DNA from: Actinomadura latina NBRC 106108
Lineage (GTDB): Bacteria; Actinomycetota; Actinomycetes; Streptosporangiales; Streptosporangiaceae
Assembly: GCF_001552195.1 (NCBI RefSeq)
Contig: NZ_BCQS01000027.1
Span: 116,457-180,456, forward strand
Reading direction: 5' to 3'
Length of the DNA stretch: 64,000 bases
The translations under genes were made by a program, and so were the position numbers. Of this stretch, positions 8,586-16,321 are shown piece by piece (position 1 is the first letter of the stretch; the number at the start of each line of letters is the position of its first letter). Below the pieces are notes generated by a model that was not told where the DNA came from, searched no databases, and saw nothing but the letters and a program-made list of their open reading frames with translations.

Positions 8586-8944
8586 CCACATCCGCGAAGC
8601 CCGGCGGGCCTGGAGGGGCGTCCTCCCAGCAGGGGTACGTGAAGGTGTGCGCGCTGGACGAGATCCCCGCCGACGGGGCCCTCGGCGTCGAGGTCGACGA
8701 CACGCCCGTCGCCGTCGTGCGCAGCGGCGACGACGTGTACGCCCTGAACGACATCTGCTCGCACGCCGAGGTCTCGCTCGCCGAGGGCGAGGTCTACGAC
8801 GGCACCATCGAGTGCTGGCTGCACGGGTCCTGCTTCGACCTGCGCAGCGGCAAGCCCACCAACCCGCCGGCCACGCAGCCGGTCGCCACCTACAAGGTCA
8901 AGGTCGAGGGCGGGGACGTCTACCTCTCGCTCGGCGACGACTGA
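8582..8944 (+). CDS. Rieske [2Fe-2S] ferredoxin-like protein of the SUF operon
   Basis: A 120-residue soluble Rieske protein of the small non-haem dioxygenase ferredoxin type. The two cluster-binding motifs are CSHAE at about residue 59 and CWLHGSCF at about 79, giving the C-X-H and C-X2-H ligands. Such a gene between sufD and sufC is usual in actinobacterial SUF operons; the protein is thought to supply electrons or to be a client, but this is not settled. The ATG at 8582 overlaps sufD by four bases. The N-terminal 20 residues are a Gly/Ser/Pro-rich tail. The stop is followed by a 26-nt gap to sufC. Confidence 0.93.
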   Translation: MTTSAKPGGPGGASSQQGYVKVCALDEIPADGALGVEVDDTPVAVVRSGDDVYALNDICSHAEVSLAEGEVYDGTIECWLHGSCFDLRSGKPTNPPATQPVATYKVKVEGGDVYLSLGDD

Positions 8945-8970
8945 CCCCACGACGAAGGACTACACGCACT

Positions 8971-9735
8971 ATGGCCACGCTAGAGATCCGCGACCTCCAC
9001 GTCTCCGTCGGCGACGGCTCCGACGGGGCGAAGGAGATCCTGCGCGGGGTCGACCTGACCGTGCAGGCCGGGGAGACCCACGCCCTCATGGGGCCGAACG
9101 GCTCCGGCAAGTCGACCCTGGCCTATGCCGTCGCCGGCCACCCCAAGTACACGGTGACGTCCGGCACCGTCACGCTGGGCGGCGAGGACGTCCTCGCCAT
9201 GTCCGTCGACGAGCGCGCCCGCGCCGGGCTGTTCCTGGCGATGCAGTACCCGGTGGAGGTGCCGGGCGTGTCCGTCTCGAACTTCCTGCGCTCGGCCGTG
9301 ACCGCCGTCCGCGGCGAGGCCCCGAAGCTCCGCGAGTTCTCCAAGGAGATGAAGACGGCGATGGACGACCTGTCCATCGACCCGGCGTTCGCGCAGCGCA
9401 GCCTGAACGAGGGCTTCTCCGGCGGCGAGAAGAAGCGGCACGAGATCCTGCAGCTGGAGATGCTCAAGCCGAAGGTCGCGATCCTCGACGAGACCGACTC
9501 CGGCCTCGACGTCGACGCCCTCAAGGTCGTCTCCGAGGGCGTGAACCGGTTCGCCGGCGGCGACACCGGCGTCCTGCTCATCACCCACTACACCCGCATC
9601 CTGCGGTACGTGAAGCCCGACTTCGTGCACGTCTTCACCGCCGGCCGCGTCGTCGCCGAGGGCGGCCCCGAGCTGGCCGACGAGCTGGAGAACGAGGGCT
9701 ACGAGAAGTACGTGAAGGCGGGCGCGGCCCTATGA
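8971..9735 (+). CDS. sufC: SUF ATPase SufC
   Basis: SufC, 254 residues, the ABC-type ATPase of the SufBC2D complex. Motifs: Walker A GPNGSGKST (about residues 37-45), the SufC-specific ABC signature FSGGEKKR (about 150-157), Walker B KVAILDETDSGLD (about 167-179) and the switch histidine in LLITHYTRIL. It does not drive transport but couples ATP binding to conformational change in SufB and SufD. The frame is open well upstream, but the ATG at 8971 matches the family N-terminus MATLEIRDL and has an AAGGAC ribosome site. Its TGA overlaps the sufS ATG by four bases. Confidence 0.97.
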   Translation: MATLEIRDLHVSVGDGSDGAKEILRGVDLTVQAGETHALMGPNGSGKSTLAYAVAGHPKYTVTSGTVTLGGEDVLAMSVDERARAGLFLAMQYPVEVPGVSVSNFLRSAVTAVRGEAPKLREFSKEMKTAMDDLSIDPAFAQRSLNEGFSGGEKKRHEILQLEMLKPKVAILDETDSGLDVDALKVVSEGVNRFAGGDTGVLLITHYTRILRYVKPDFVHVFTAGRVVAEGGPELADELENEGYEKYVKAGAAL

Positions 9736-10994
9736 CCATGCTGCCCGAGGAGCTGAAGAAGGACTTCCCGCTGCTGGGACGCACGGTCCGCGGCGGGCGT
9801 CCTCTGGTGTACCTCGACTCGGGGGCGACGTCGCAGAAGCCCGTCCGCGTCCTGGACGCGGAGCGGGAGTTCTACGAGCGGCACAACGCGGCCCCGCACC
9901 GCGGCGCGCACCTGCTCGCCGAGGAGGCGACGGAGGCCTACGAGAACGCCCGCGCCTCCATCGCCCGGTTCATCGGCGCGACGCCCGGCGAGATCGTGTT
10001 CACCAAGAACGCCACCGAGGGCATCAACCTGGTCGCGTACGCGATGAGCAACGCCGCGACCGCCGGCCCGGAGGCCGAGCGGTTCGCGGTCGGCCCCGGC
10101 GACGAGGTCGTGGTGTCGGAGATGGAGCACCACGCGAACCTCGTCCCGTGGCAGCAGCTCTGCCGCCGCACCGGGGCGACGCTGCGCTGGTTCGGCATCA
10201 CCGACGAGGGCCGCCTCGACCTGGAGGACCTCGACGGCCTGGTCAACGAGCGCACCAAGATCGTCGCGCTGACGCACCAGTCGAACGTGCTCGGCACCGT
10301 CCCGCCGGTGAAGCAGATCATCGACCGGGCCCGCGCCGTCGGCGCGCTCGTCCTGCTGGACGCCGCGCAGTCCGTCCCGCACCAGCCGGTCGACGTGACC
10401 GATCTCGGCGCCGACTTCCTGGCGTTCTCGGGGCACAAGATGCTCGGCCCGACCGGCATCGGCGTCCTGTGGGGCCGCGGCGAGCTGCTGGAGGCGATGC
10501 CGCCGTTCATCACCGGTGGCTCCATGATCGAGCTCGTCCACATGGAGGAGTCCACGTTCATGCCGCCGCCGCAGCGGTTCGAGGCGGGCGTCCCGATGAC
10601 CGCGCAGGCCGTCGGGCTCGGCGTCGCCTGCGAGTACCTCGCCGACATCGGCATGGACCGCGTCCAGGCCCACGAGGAGTCGCTCGTCGGGTACTCGCTC
10701 GAACGGCTCGGCGAGATCCCCGGCGTCCGCGTCATCGGCCCCGGCACGACCGAGGCGCGCGGCGGCGCGGTCTCGTTCACCGTGGAGGACATCCACCCGC
10801 ACGACGTCGGCCAGGTCCTGGACGACCTGGGCGTCGAGGTCCGCGTCGGCCACCACTGCGCGTGGCCGATCTGCCGGCGCTTCGGCATCCCGGCGACCAC
10901 CCGGGCGACGTTCTATCTCTACAACACGCTCGCCGACGTGGACTCGCTCGCCGACGGGGTACGGCACGCCCAGAAGTTCTTCGGAACACACTGA
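9732..10994 (+). CDS. sufS: Cysteine desulfurase SufS
   Basis: SufS, 420 residues, a PLP-dependent class II cysteine desulfurase that takes sulfur from L-cysteine for cluster assembly. The PLP lysine is K236 in FSGHKMLGPTG and the persulfide-forming cysteine is C376 in GHHCAWPICRRF, followed by RATFYLYNT. The early LDSGATSQKP and FTKNATEGINLVA stretches are also typical. The ATG at 9732 is fixed by the ATGA overlap with sufC. A 42-nt gap separates it from sufU, the zinc-dependent sulfur acceptor that stimulates SufS in Gram-positive systems. Confidence 0.97.
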   Translation: MTMLPEELKKDFPLLGRTVRGGRPLVYLDSGATSQKPVRVLDAEREFYERHNAAPHRGAHLLAEEATEAYENARASIARFIGATPGEIVFTKNATEGINLVAYAMSNAATAGPEAERFAVGPGDEVVVSEMEHHANLVPWQQLCRRTGATLRWFGITDEGRLDLEDLDGLVNERTKIVALTHQSNVLGTVPPVKQIIDRARAVGALVLLDAAQSVPHQPVDVTDLGADFLAFSGHKMLGPTGIGVLWGRGELLEAMPPFITGGSMIELVHMEESTFMPPPQRFEAGVPMTAQAVGLGVACEYLADIGMDRVQAHEESLVGYSLERLGEIPGVRVIGPGTTEARGGAVSFTVEDIHPHDVGQVLDDLGVEVRVGHHCAWPICRRFGIPATTRATFYLYNTLADVDSLADGVRHAQKFFGTH

Positions 10995-11036
10995 GCCGCG
11001 GGCCGGTTGTAGCGAAAAAGGCTTGGAAGGGACGAC

Positions 11037-11495
11037 ATGCAGCTGGAGGCGATGTACCAGGAGGTCATCCTGGACCACTACCGCAACCCCCACCACAAGG
11101 GGTTGCGGGAGCCGTTCGAGGGCGAGGCGCACCACGTCAACCCGACGTGCGGTGACGAGGTGACGCTGCGCGTCCACCTGGACGGCGAGGGCCAGGACGC
11201 CACGGTCGCGGACGTCTCCTACGACGCCATGGGCTGCTCGATCAGCCAGGCCAGCGCCTCGGTGATGTCCGACCTGATCATCGGAAAGTCCGTGAAGGAG
11301 GCGATGGCCGTCGGCGAGGAGTTCCTGGCGCTGATGCAGTCCCGCGGCCGGGACATCGAGCCGGACGAGGACGTCCTGGAGGACGCCATCGCCTTCGCCG
11401 GGGTCTCCAAGTACCCCGCCAGGATCAAATGCGCCCTGCTCGCCTGGATGGCGTGGAAGGACGCGACCGCACGCGCACTCGGAGAGGCATCATGA
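11037..11495 (+). CDS. sufU: SufU, zinc-dependent sulfurtransferase
   Basis: SufU, 152 residues, an IscU-fold protein that accepts persulfide sulfur from SufS and passes it to SufBC2D. The zinc ligands are all present: C38 and D40 in NPTCGD, C67 in MGCSIS and C132 in RIKCALL. The approximately 18-residue insertion between the second and third cysteines that separates SufU from IscU is there (IGKSVKEAMAVGEEFLALM region). The ATG at 11037 follows GGAAGGGACGAC. The stop overlaps the sufT start, and the sufT ribosome site GGAGAGG lies inside the last codons of this gene. Confidence 0.96.
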   Translation: MQLEAMYQEVILDHYRNPHHKGLREPFEGEAHHVNPTCGDEVTLRVHLDGEGQDATVADVSYDAMGCSISQASASVMSDLIIGKSVKEAMAVGEEFLALMQSRGRDIEPDEDVLEDAIAFAGVSKYPARIKCALLAWMAWKDATARALGEAS

Positions 11496-11818
11496 CCGAC
11501 ACGCCCGCCACCACCGTCCAGGAGGAAGAGGTCCTGGAGGCCCTGAAGGACGTCGTCGACCCCGAACTCGGCATCAACGTCGTCGACCTCGGCCTGATCT
11601 ACGGCGTCAACCTCGACGACGAGGTGGCCACCATCGACATGACGCTCACCAGCGCCGCCTGCCCGCTCACCGACGTGATCGAGGACCAGGCCCACAGCGC
11701 CCTGGAGGGCCTCGTCAAGGACGTCAAGATCAACTGGGTGTGGCTCCCGCCGTGGGGCCCCGACAAGATCACCGACGACGGCCGCGACCAGCTCCGCGCC
11801 CTCGGCTTCAACGTCTGA
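11492..11818 (+). CDS. sufT: SufT, MIP18/DUF59 Fe-S assembly factor
   Basis: A 108-residue MIP18-family (DUF59) protein that helps load Fe-S clusters into client enzymes. The family block VLEALKDVVDPELGINVVDLGLIYGV occupies residues 13-40, MTLTSAACPLTDVIEDQ includes the conserved cysteine near residue 57, and the end is VWLPPWGPDKITDDGRDQLRALGF. The ATG at 11492 overlaps sufU by four bases, with GGAGAGG upstream. It is the last gene of the operon. Its final codons (AACGTCTGA) form the first unit of a 17-bp tandem repeat that runs on past the stop. Confidence 0.94.
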   Translation: MTDTPATTVQEEEVLEALKDVVDPELGINVVDLGLIYGVNLDDEVATIDMTLTSAACPLTDVIEDQAHSALEGLVKDVKINWVWLPPWGPDKITDDGRDQLRALGFNV

Positions 11819-11871
11819 GCACCTTCAACGTCTGAGCACCTTGAACGTCTGAGCACCTTGAACGTCTGAGC
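11804..11871. repeat. Four 17-bp tandem repeats spanning the sufT stop
   Basis: Four head-to-tail 17-bp units lie at 11804-11820, 11821-11837, 11838-11854 and 11855-11871. The second to fourth read ACCTTCAACGTCTGAGC or ACCTTGAACGTCTGAGC; the first, GGCTTCAACGTCTGAGC, holds the last three sense codons and the TGA of sufT. Each later copy therefore repeats the gene end and its stop in another frame. The array looks like recent slippage duplication and lies just before the operon terminator. Confidence 0.95.
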
Positions 11872-11896
11872 ACACCGCCCGCGGCCTGGGCGCACG

Positions 11897-11934
11897 CACG
11901 AGGCCGCGCCCCTGCCCCGGGGCGCGGCCTCGTG
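11897..11934. terminator. Strong hairpin terminator after the SUF operon
   Basis: A perfect 16-bp stem (11897-11912 with 11919-11934) and a 6-nt loop, followed by TGTTTC. It lies 78 nt after the sufT stop and 36 nt before the stop of the convergent membrane-protein gene, so it probably serves both strands. Confidence 0.85.
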
Positions 11935-11969
11935 TGTTTCCGCCGGCCTTCCGCCGGACCCCGCGATCG

Positions 11970-12530
11970 TCACTCGCGCGGTGCGCGCTCCGCGCGGTCC
12001 TTCGGCTTGGCAGGCCAGAGGGTGTGGCTGACCGGCCAGATGGCCCAGATGGCGAGGACCGCGCCCAGGCGGGCCAGCCAGGCGGTGAGGGCCTGCGTGC
12101 GGTCCGGATCGTCCACGAGGACGATCATGGTGAGGAGCAGGGCGCAGGCGATGGCGGTGGCGAGGGCCGCCTTGCCGAACTCGCGCCACTCGTAGCGGGT
12201 GCGGGCCGAGCCGTACTCCGGCTTCCCGCGAGGGGGCGGGCCGCCGGCGAAGCGGTGCGCGAAGCGCTCGTCGGCCCAGCGGACCATGCCGTGCCCGAAC
12301 GCGACAGAGTAGCCGAGGTAGGCGGCGGCGAGGCCGTGGCCGGTGCCGGCGGTCGCCCCGCCGCGCAGGTCGGCCGCCGTCGCGGCGAGCAGCACCAGGT
12401 CGACGAGGGGGACGCAGAGCAGCAGCGCGGCGCCGGTGCGGCGCAGCCGCAGCGGGTAGCGGGCGAGGAGGCCGGCGGCGAGGAAGACCCAGAACCCGAT
12501 CTCGCATCCGGCGATGACGGCGATGAGCAC
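11970..12530 (-). CDS. Conserved membrane protein of unknown function
   Basis: A 186-residue membrane protein. Hydrophobic segments lie at about residues 1-22, 33-52, 63-85, 122-140 and 150-170; between the third and fourth is a charged cytoplasmic loop with RWADERFAHRF and the proline-rich GPPPRGKPEYG. I do not recognise a named family beyond general resemblance to actinobacterial integral membrane proteins. The GTG at 12530 is chosen because it begins exactly at the first hydrophobic segment; the frame continues far upstream only as the shadow of the kinase gene on the other strand. It is transcribed towards the SUF operon and away from the two-component system. Confidence 0.65.
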   Translation of the reverse strand: MLIAVIAGCEIGFWVFLAAGLLARYPLRLRRTGAALLLCVPLVDLVLLAATAADLRGGATAGTGHGLAAAYLGYSVAFGHGMVRWADERFAHRFAGGPPPRGKPEYGSARTRYEWREFGKAALATAIACALLLTMIVLVDDPDRTQALTAWLARLGAVLAIWAIWPVSHTLWPAKPKDRAERAPRE

Positions 12531-12662
12531 GGTTCCATCGTGTTCGGGGAGGGGCGGGGGTTTCGTCGGCCGCGGTGAGGTTTCGCGGGTCCTCCGAAGG
12601 ATGTACGCGGGCTCCTCACCCGGAGGGACGAGACATCGCGGCCGGGATGCTGAGATGTATCC

Positions 12663-13874
12663 GTGCACCTGATCCGACGGCCGACCACGCGCCAGGACGT
12701 GCTGATCGTCGTGGCGGCGCTCGCCGGCGGGCTGCTGATGCTCGCGGCGCACGGCTACTCGACGTGGTCGCGGGACTGGGACCCGTCGTTCTGGCTGCGT
12801 CTCGTCCCGCTGCTCGGGCTGTGCTCGGCGATGCTGCTGCGGCGGAGGGCGCCGCTGACCGGGCTGGCGCTGGCGACCCCGTTCAACTTCGCCGACGTCG
12901 CGTTCGGGCCCAGCATCGCCACCGCGATGATCTACGGGGACGCGCTGTACGCGGCGAGCCTGTACGGGCGGCGGCGGACCGCGGAGTGGCTGCTCGGCGC
13001 GACCGTGTCGGCGTCGCTGGCGGTGGTGGCCGGCGTCGGGATCGGGCTGCGCGGCGTCGCCGTCGGCGTGGTGGCGGGTGCGGTCGCCGGGCTGGTGTGG
13101 GTCGCGCCGGTGCTGACCGCGATGGCGGTCCGCGAGCACCGGTTCCGGGCCGACGCCGAGCGGCGGCGGGCGGAGGCGGAGCGGCGGCGGGCGGAGGCGG
13201 AGCGGCAGCGGGCCGAGCAGGTGGCGCGGCTGGCCGAGCTGGACCGGCGCGCCGCGGTGACCGCCGAGCGGGCCCGGATGGCCCGCGAGCTGCACGACGT
13301 GATCGCCAACCATCTGAGCGCGGTGGCGCTGCACTCCTCGGCGGTGCTGCGGGTGCCCGACCTGGACCGGGCCGAGATCGAGCGGTCCATGCGGGTCATC
13401 CGGGAGAACAGCGTGCAGGGGCTCGCCGAGATGCGGCGGATGATCGGGCTGCTGCGCGACGGCGGCGACGCCGACCCGGCGGCCCGGCCGCGGCTCACCG
13501 AGCTGGACCGGCTCGTCCGGCACACCGCGCGGGCCGACCTGTCGGCGCGCCTGGAGGTCGCGGGGGAGCCGGCGGAGCTGCCCGCGGCGGTGGAGCTGGC
13601 CGCGTACCGGATCGTCCAGGAGTCGCTGACCAACGCGCTCAAGCACGCCGGGCCCGGCCGCGCCGAGGTCCGGGTCGAGTACGGCCGGCGGCTGGTGATC
13701 GACGTGTCCAGCCCGCTCGGCCGGGACGGTTCCCGGCTGCCGGGCAGCGGCCGCGGCCTGGTCGGGATGCGCGAGCGCGCGGTGATGCTGTCCGGGGACT
13801 TCGACGCGGGACCGGACGGCGGCCGGTGGCGGGTGCACGCCGAGCTGCCCGTGGAGCTGGAGAGGACGCCATGA
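12663..13874 (+). CDS. NarL-type sensor histidine kinase
   Basis: A 403-residue membrane histidine kinase of the HisKA_3 class. Residues 1-155 hold about five hydrophobic segments without a large extracellular domain, suggesting it senses something in or at the membrane. Residues 160-205 form a charged coiled coil built from an ERRRAEA heptad repeat. The phosphoacceptor is H211 in ARELHDVIANHLSAVALHSS, and the ATPase domain ends with SGRGLVGMRERAVML (G box); the N box is YRIVQESLTNALKHA. The GTG start at 12663 opens the frame. It overlaps the response regulator gene by four bases; the signal is unknown. Confidence 0.9.
   Translation: MHLIRRPTTRQDVLIVVAALAGGLLMLAAHGYSTWSRDWDPSFWLRLVPLLGLCSAMLLRRRAPLTGLALATPFNFADVAFGPSIATAMIYGDALYAASLYGRRRTAEWLLGATVSASLAVVAGVGIGLRGVAVGVVAGAVAGLVWVAPVLTAMAVREHRFRADAERRRAEAERRRAEAERQRAEQVARLAELDRRAAVTAERARMARELHDVIANHLSAVALHSSAVLRVPDLDRAEIERSMRVIRENSVQGLAEMRRMIGLLRDGGDADPAARPRLTELDRLVRHTARADLSARLEVAGEPAELPAAVELAAYRIVQESLTNALKHAGPGRAEVRVEYGRRLVIDVSSPLGRDGSRLPGSGRGLVGMRERAVMLSGDFDAGPDGGRWRVHAELPVELERTP
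13158..13217 (+). repeat. In-frame 21-bp repeat encoding ERRRAEA heptads
   Basis: Two exact 21-bp units (13158-13178 and 13179-13199), GAGCGGCGGCGGGCGGAGGCG, are followed by a third, diverged unit to about 13217. Translated they give ERRRAEA ERRRAEA ERQRAEQ, three heptads of the helical linker between the last membrane segment and the dimerisation helix of the kinase. Because the unit is exactly one heptad, changes in copy number would keep frame and coiled-coil register. Confidence 0.9.
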
Positions 13875-14548
13875 TCGAGGTGCTGGTCGCCGACGACCAG
13901 GCGGCGGTGCGGGCCGGCCTGGTGCTGATCCTGCGCGGCGCGCCGGACGTCCGGGTCGTCGGGGAGGCCGCGGACGGGCTGCGCGCGGTCGAGCTGGCCC
14001 GGGAGCTGCGCCCCGACGTGGTGCTGATGGACGTCCGGATGCCCCGCCTCGACGGCATCAGCGCGACCCGGGAGATCGCCGGGTTCGCCGACGTCCTGGT
14101 GCTGACCACCTTCGACATGGACGAGTACGTGTTCGGCGCGCTGCGCGCGGGCGCCGCCGGCTTCCTGCTGAAGGACGTGGACGCCGACCACCTCGTGGAC
14201 GCCGTCCGGACGGTCGCGGCCGGCGACGGCATCATCGCCCCGCGGGTGACCCGGCGGCTGATCGGCGCGTTCGCGTCCCGCCCGGCGGCCCAGGCGGCGG
14301 CGCCCGGCCTGGACGCGCTGACGCCGCGGGAGCGCGAGGTGTTCGCCTGTCTGGGCGAGGGCCTGTCGAACGGGCAGATCGCGGCGCGCCTCGACATGGC
14401 GGAGACGACCACCAAGACGCACGTCAGCCGCATCCTCGGCAAGCTCGGCCTGGCCGGCCGGGTCCAGGCGGCCATCCTCGCTCAGGAAACGGTCGCCACC
14501 GGACTTTCCCGGCGTGGTCCACTCGACGGGCCACCGAGCGCCCGCTGA
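13871..14548 (+). CDS. NarL/FixJ-family response regulator
   Basis: A 225-residue response regulator, partner of the kinase just upstream. The receiver domain (1-120) begins IEVLVADDQAAVRAGL with the acidic pair at about 9-10, has phosphorylation site D54 in VVLMDVRMPRLDG, the switch threonine in VLVLTTFDM, and lysine in FLLKDV. The LuxR-type HTH covers about residues 150-210 (LTPREREVFACLGEGLSNGQIAARL ... TTKTHVSRILGKL). The ATG at 13871 overlaps the kinase stop. The targets are not evident; the downstream gene is on the opposite strand. Confidence 0.93.
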   Translation: MIEVLVADDQAAVRAGLVLILRGAPDVRVVGEAADGLRAVELARELRPDVVLMDVRMPRLDGISATREIAGFADVLVLTTFDMDEYVFGALRAGAAGFLLKDVDADHLVDAVRTVAAGDGIIAPRVTRRLIGAFASRPAAQAAAPGLDALTPREREVFACLGEGLSNGQIAARLDMAETTTKTHVSRILGKLGLAGRVQAAILAQETVATGLSRRGPLDGPPSAR

Positions 14549-14562
14549 CCCGGCAGCGGCGG

Positions 14563-14958
14563 TCAGAGGCTGCGGGTGCCGGCCAGCGCGGCGATCAGGT
14601 AGGTGGCGCCGGCGACGGCCGCGAGCCACACGTACGGGGTGATGTCGGAGCCGCGCAGCGCCTGGACGACGAGGCCGCCGACCACCGCGACGGTCAGCAC
14701 GTCGCCGGTCGTCGCGGCGGCGCGCAGGTGCGCGCGGGCCCGGGTGCCGGAGCCGAACCCGTCGCTGATCGGCAGCGCCGGTTCGTTGCGCCGGTAGCCC
14801 AGGTAGCCCGCGTATCCGGCCAGCGCGGCGAGCGCGATGAGGGCCGTTCCGGACCGTCCATCTGCGGCCAGCACGGCCCCGACCACCACACCGGCGGCCA
14901 GGACGAGTCCCGGCACGGCCCACCGGCTGATACTGCGGCGTTCGGGAGCGATCCACAT
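14563..14958 (-). CDS. Small membrane protein of unknown function
   Basis: A roughly 131-residue protein with four hydrophobic segments arranged as two pairs (about 15-32, 36-55, 82-100, 104-125), separated by a hydrophilic stretch with RRNEPALPISDGFGSGTRARAHLRAA. No family is recognised. Three starts are possible: 15000, 14967 and 14958. The ATG at 14958 is preferred because GGAAGG ends nine bases before it, whereas the same site touches the ATG at 14967 directly. It is divergent from the AIM24 genes with about 68 bp between them. Confidence 0.6.
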   Translation of the reverse strand: MWIAPERRSISRWAVPGLVLAAGVVVGAVLAADGRSGTALIALAALAGYAGYLGYRRNEPALPISDGFGSGTRARAHLRAAATTGDVLTVAVVGGLVVQALRGSDITPYVWLAAVAGATYLIAALAGTRSL

Positions 14959-15026
14959 GGTGCTCATCCTTCCCGATGTGCGCGCGAGCGCGACCGGCAA
15001 CGCGCCGGGCTGTATCTTCTCGCTTC

Positions 15027-15665
15027 GTGGCGCAATTTCGATTGAACGGCTCGAAGATGCTCGCCGTCGACCTCGCGGGCGAGACCATCCGGGCGCTGAA
15101 CGGCTCCATGGTCGCCTACGAGGGCCAGATGGCGTTCAAGCGGCAGGGCATGACGGGCGGCGAGGGGCTGCGGGGCGCCCTCAAGCGGCGGATCGCCGGC
15201 GAGGGCATGACCCTCATGGAGATCACCGGGCAGGGGACGGTCTACCTGGCGAGCGAGGCGACGGAGGTGACCCTCGTCCAGCTCACCGGCGACACCCTCT
15301 TCGTGGAGTCGGAGAGCCTGCTGGCCCTCGACGGGAACCTGCAGACCGGCGTCCAGTTCGTGGGGCTGCGGGGCATGGGCACCGGCCAGGGGCTCGCCAC
15401 CACGAAGGTGGACGGGCACGGGACGGTCGCGGTCTTGTCCGACGGACCGGCCATCGCGCTGGAGGTGACGCAGCAGACACCGCTGTGCGTCGACCCCCAC
15501 GCCTACGTCTGCCATCACGGGCAGCTCCAGCAGGATGTGGTCACCGACGTCAACTGGCGGACGGTGATCGGCCAGGGATCGGGGGAGAGCGTGCAGTTCC
15601 GGTACCAGGGGCACGGGCTGGTGTACGTCCAGCCGGCCGAGCGCGGCGGGATTCTGGAGATCTGA
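15027..15665 (+). CDS. AIM24-family protein 1
   Basis: A 212-residue AIM24-family protein, a beta-rich fold named after a yeast mitochondrial biogenesis protein but of unknown bacterial role. The family pattern is visible: the FRLNGSKMLAVDLAGETIRALNGSMVAYEG opening, GEGMTLMEITGQGTVYLA, and QGSGESVQFRYQGHGLVYVQPAERGG at the end. The GTG at 15027 has no ribosome site but a TATCTT box at 15012-15017 about ten bases upstream, suggesting a leaderless or nearly leaderless transcript. It is the first of three adjacent AIM24 genes, with stop and start overlapping (TGATG) at 15663-15667. Confidence 0.85.
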   Translation: MAQFRLNGSKMLAVDLAGETIRALNGSMVAYEGQMAFKRQGMTGGEGLRGALKRRIAGEGMTLMEITGQGTVYLASEATEVTLVQLTGDTLFVESESLLALDGNLQTGVQFVGLRGMGTGQGLATTKVDGHGTVAVLSDGPAIALEVTQQTPLCVDPHAYVCHHGQLQQDVVTDVNWRTVIGQGSGESVQFRYQGHGLVYVQPAERGGILEI

Positions 15666-16318
15666 TGCCCGGATACCAGTCGATCAACTCCAAGATGCTC
15701 CAGGTGCGGATCGGGCCGGGGCAGGAGGTCTACAGCAAGCGCGGCGCGATGCTCGCCTACACCGGGCCCGTGTCGTTCGCCCCGACCGCGACGGCCGGGC
15801 AGGGCATCGGCGGCACGCTCGGACGCGCCGTCGCCGGCGAGCGCAGCGCGATGATGCACGTCACCGGGCAGGGCAGCGTCATGTTCGGGCACGGCGGGCT
15901 GGAGGTCACCGTCATCGACCTGAACGGCGCCGACACCCTGTACGCCGAGGCCGACCGGCTCCTCGTCCACGACACGACCCTCCAGGTCGGGACGATGTTC
16001 ATGGGCGAGCAGGGCGGCGTGCGCGGCATCGTCCGCGGCGCGGTCACCGGGCAGGGCCTGTTCACCACGACGCTCACCGGGCACGGCTCGTGCGCGCTGC
16101 TGTCGCACGGCGGCGTCATGGAGATGCCGATCACCCCGCAGCGTCCCGTCCACGTCGACCCGCAGGCGTACGTCGCCCACCGCGGCCAGGTGCAGAACAA
16201 GCTGACCACGGCGGTCGGGCTGCGCGACATGATCGGACGCGGCTCCGGGGAGGGCTTCCAGCTGGAGCTGAGCGGTTCCGGCGTCGTCTACGTCCAGGCC
16301 AGCGAGAGGAAGATCTGA
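15665..16318 (+). CDS. AIM24-family protein 2
   Basis: A 217-residue AIM24-family paralogue. It shares with its neighbour the SKMLQVRIGPGQEVYSKRGAMLAYTG opening, HVTGQGSVMFG, the glycine-rich GLFTTTLTGHGSCALLSHG block, the VHVDPQAYVAHRGQVQ stretch and the closing GSGEGFQLELSGSGVVYVQASER. The recurring V-DPQAYV-HRG phrase occurs in proteins 1 and 2 and in a shorter form in protein 3, so the three arose by duplication. The ATG at 15665 overlaps the preceding TGA by one base; three bases separate its stop from the next start. Function unknown. Confidence 0.85.
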   Translation: MPGYQSINSKMLQVRIGPGQEVYSKRGAMLAYTGPVSFAPTATAGQGIGGTLGRAVAGERSAMMHVTGQGSVMFGHGGLEVTVIDLNGADTLYAEADRLLVHDTTLQVGTMFMGEQGGVRGIVRGAVTGQGLFTTTLTGHGSCALLSHGGVMEMPITPQRPVHVDPQAYVAHRGQVQNKLTTAVGLRDMIGRGSGEGFQLELSGSGVVYVQASERKI

Positions 16319-16321
16319 CCC

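Noticed and set aside
11970..13838. Reading the minus-strand membrane protein as a 622-residue protein
   Set aside because: Everything beyond GTG 12530 is the complement of the histidine kinase and has no hydrophobic or domain pattern.
14837..15664. Long plus-strand frame leading into AIM24 protein 2
   Set aside because: This stretch is the out-of-frame shadow of AIM24 protein 1; protein 2 starts at the ATG overlapping the first stop.
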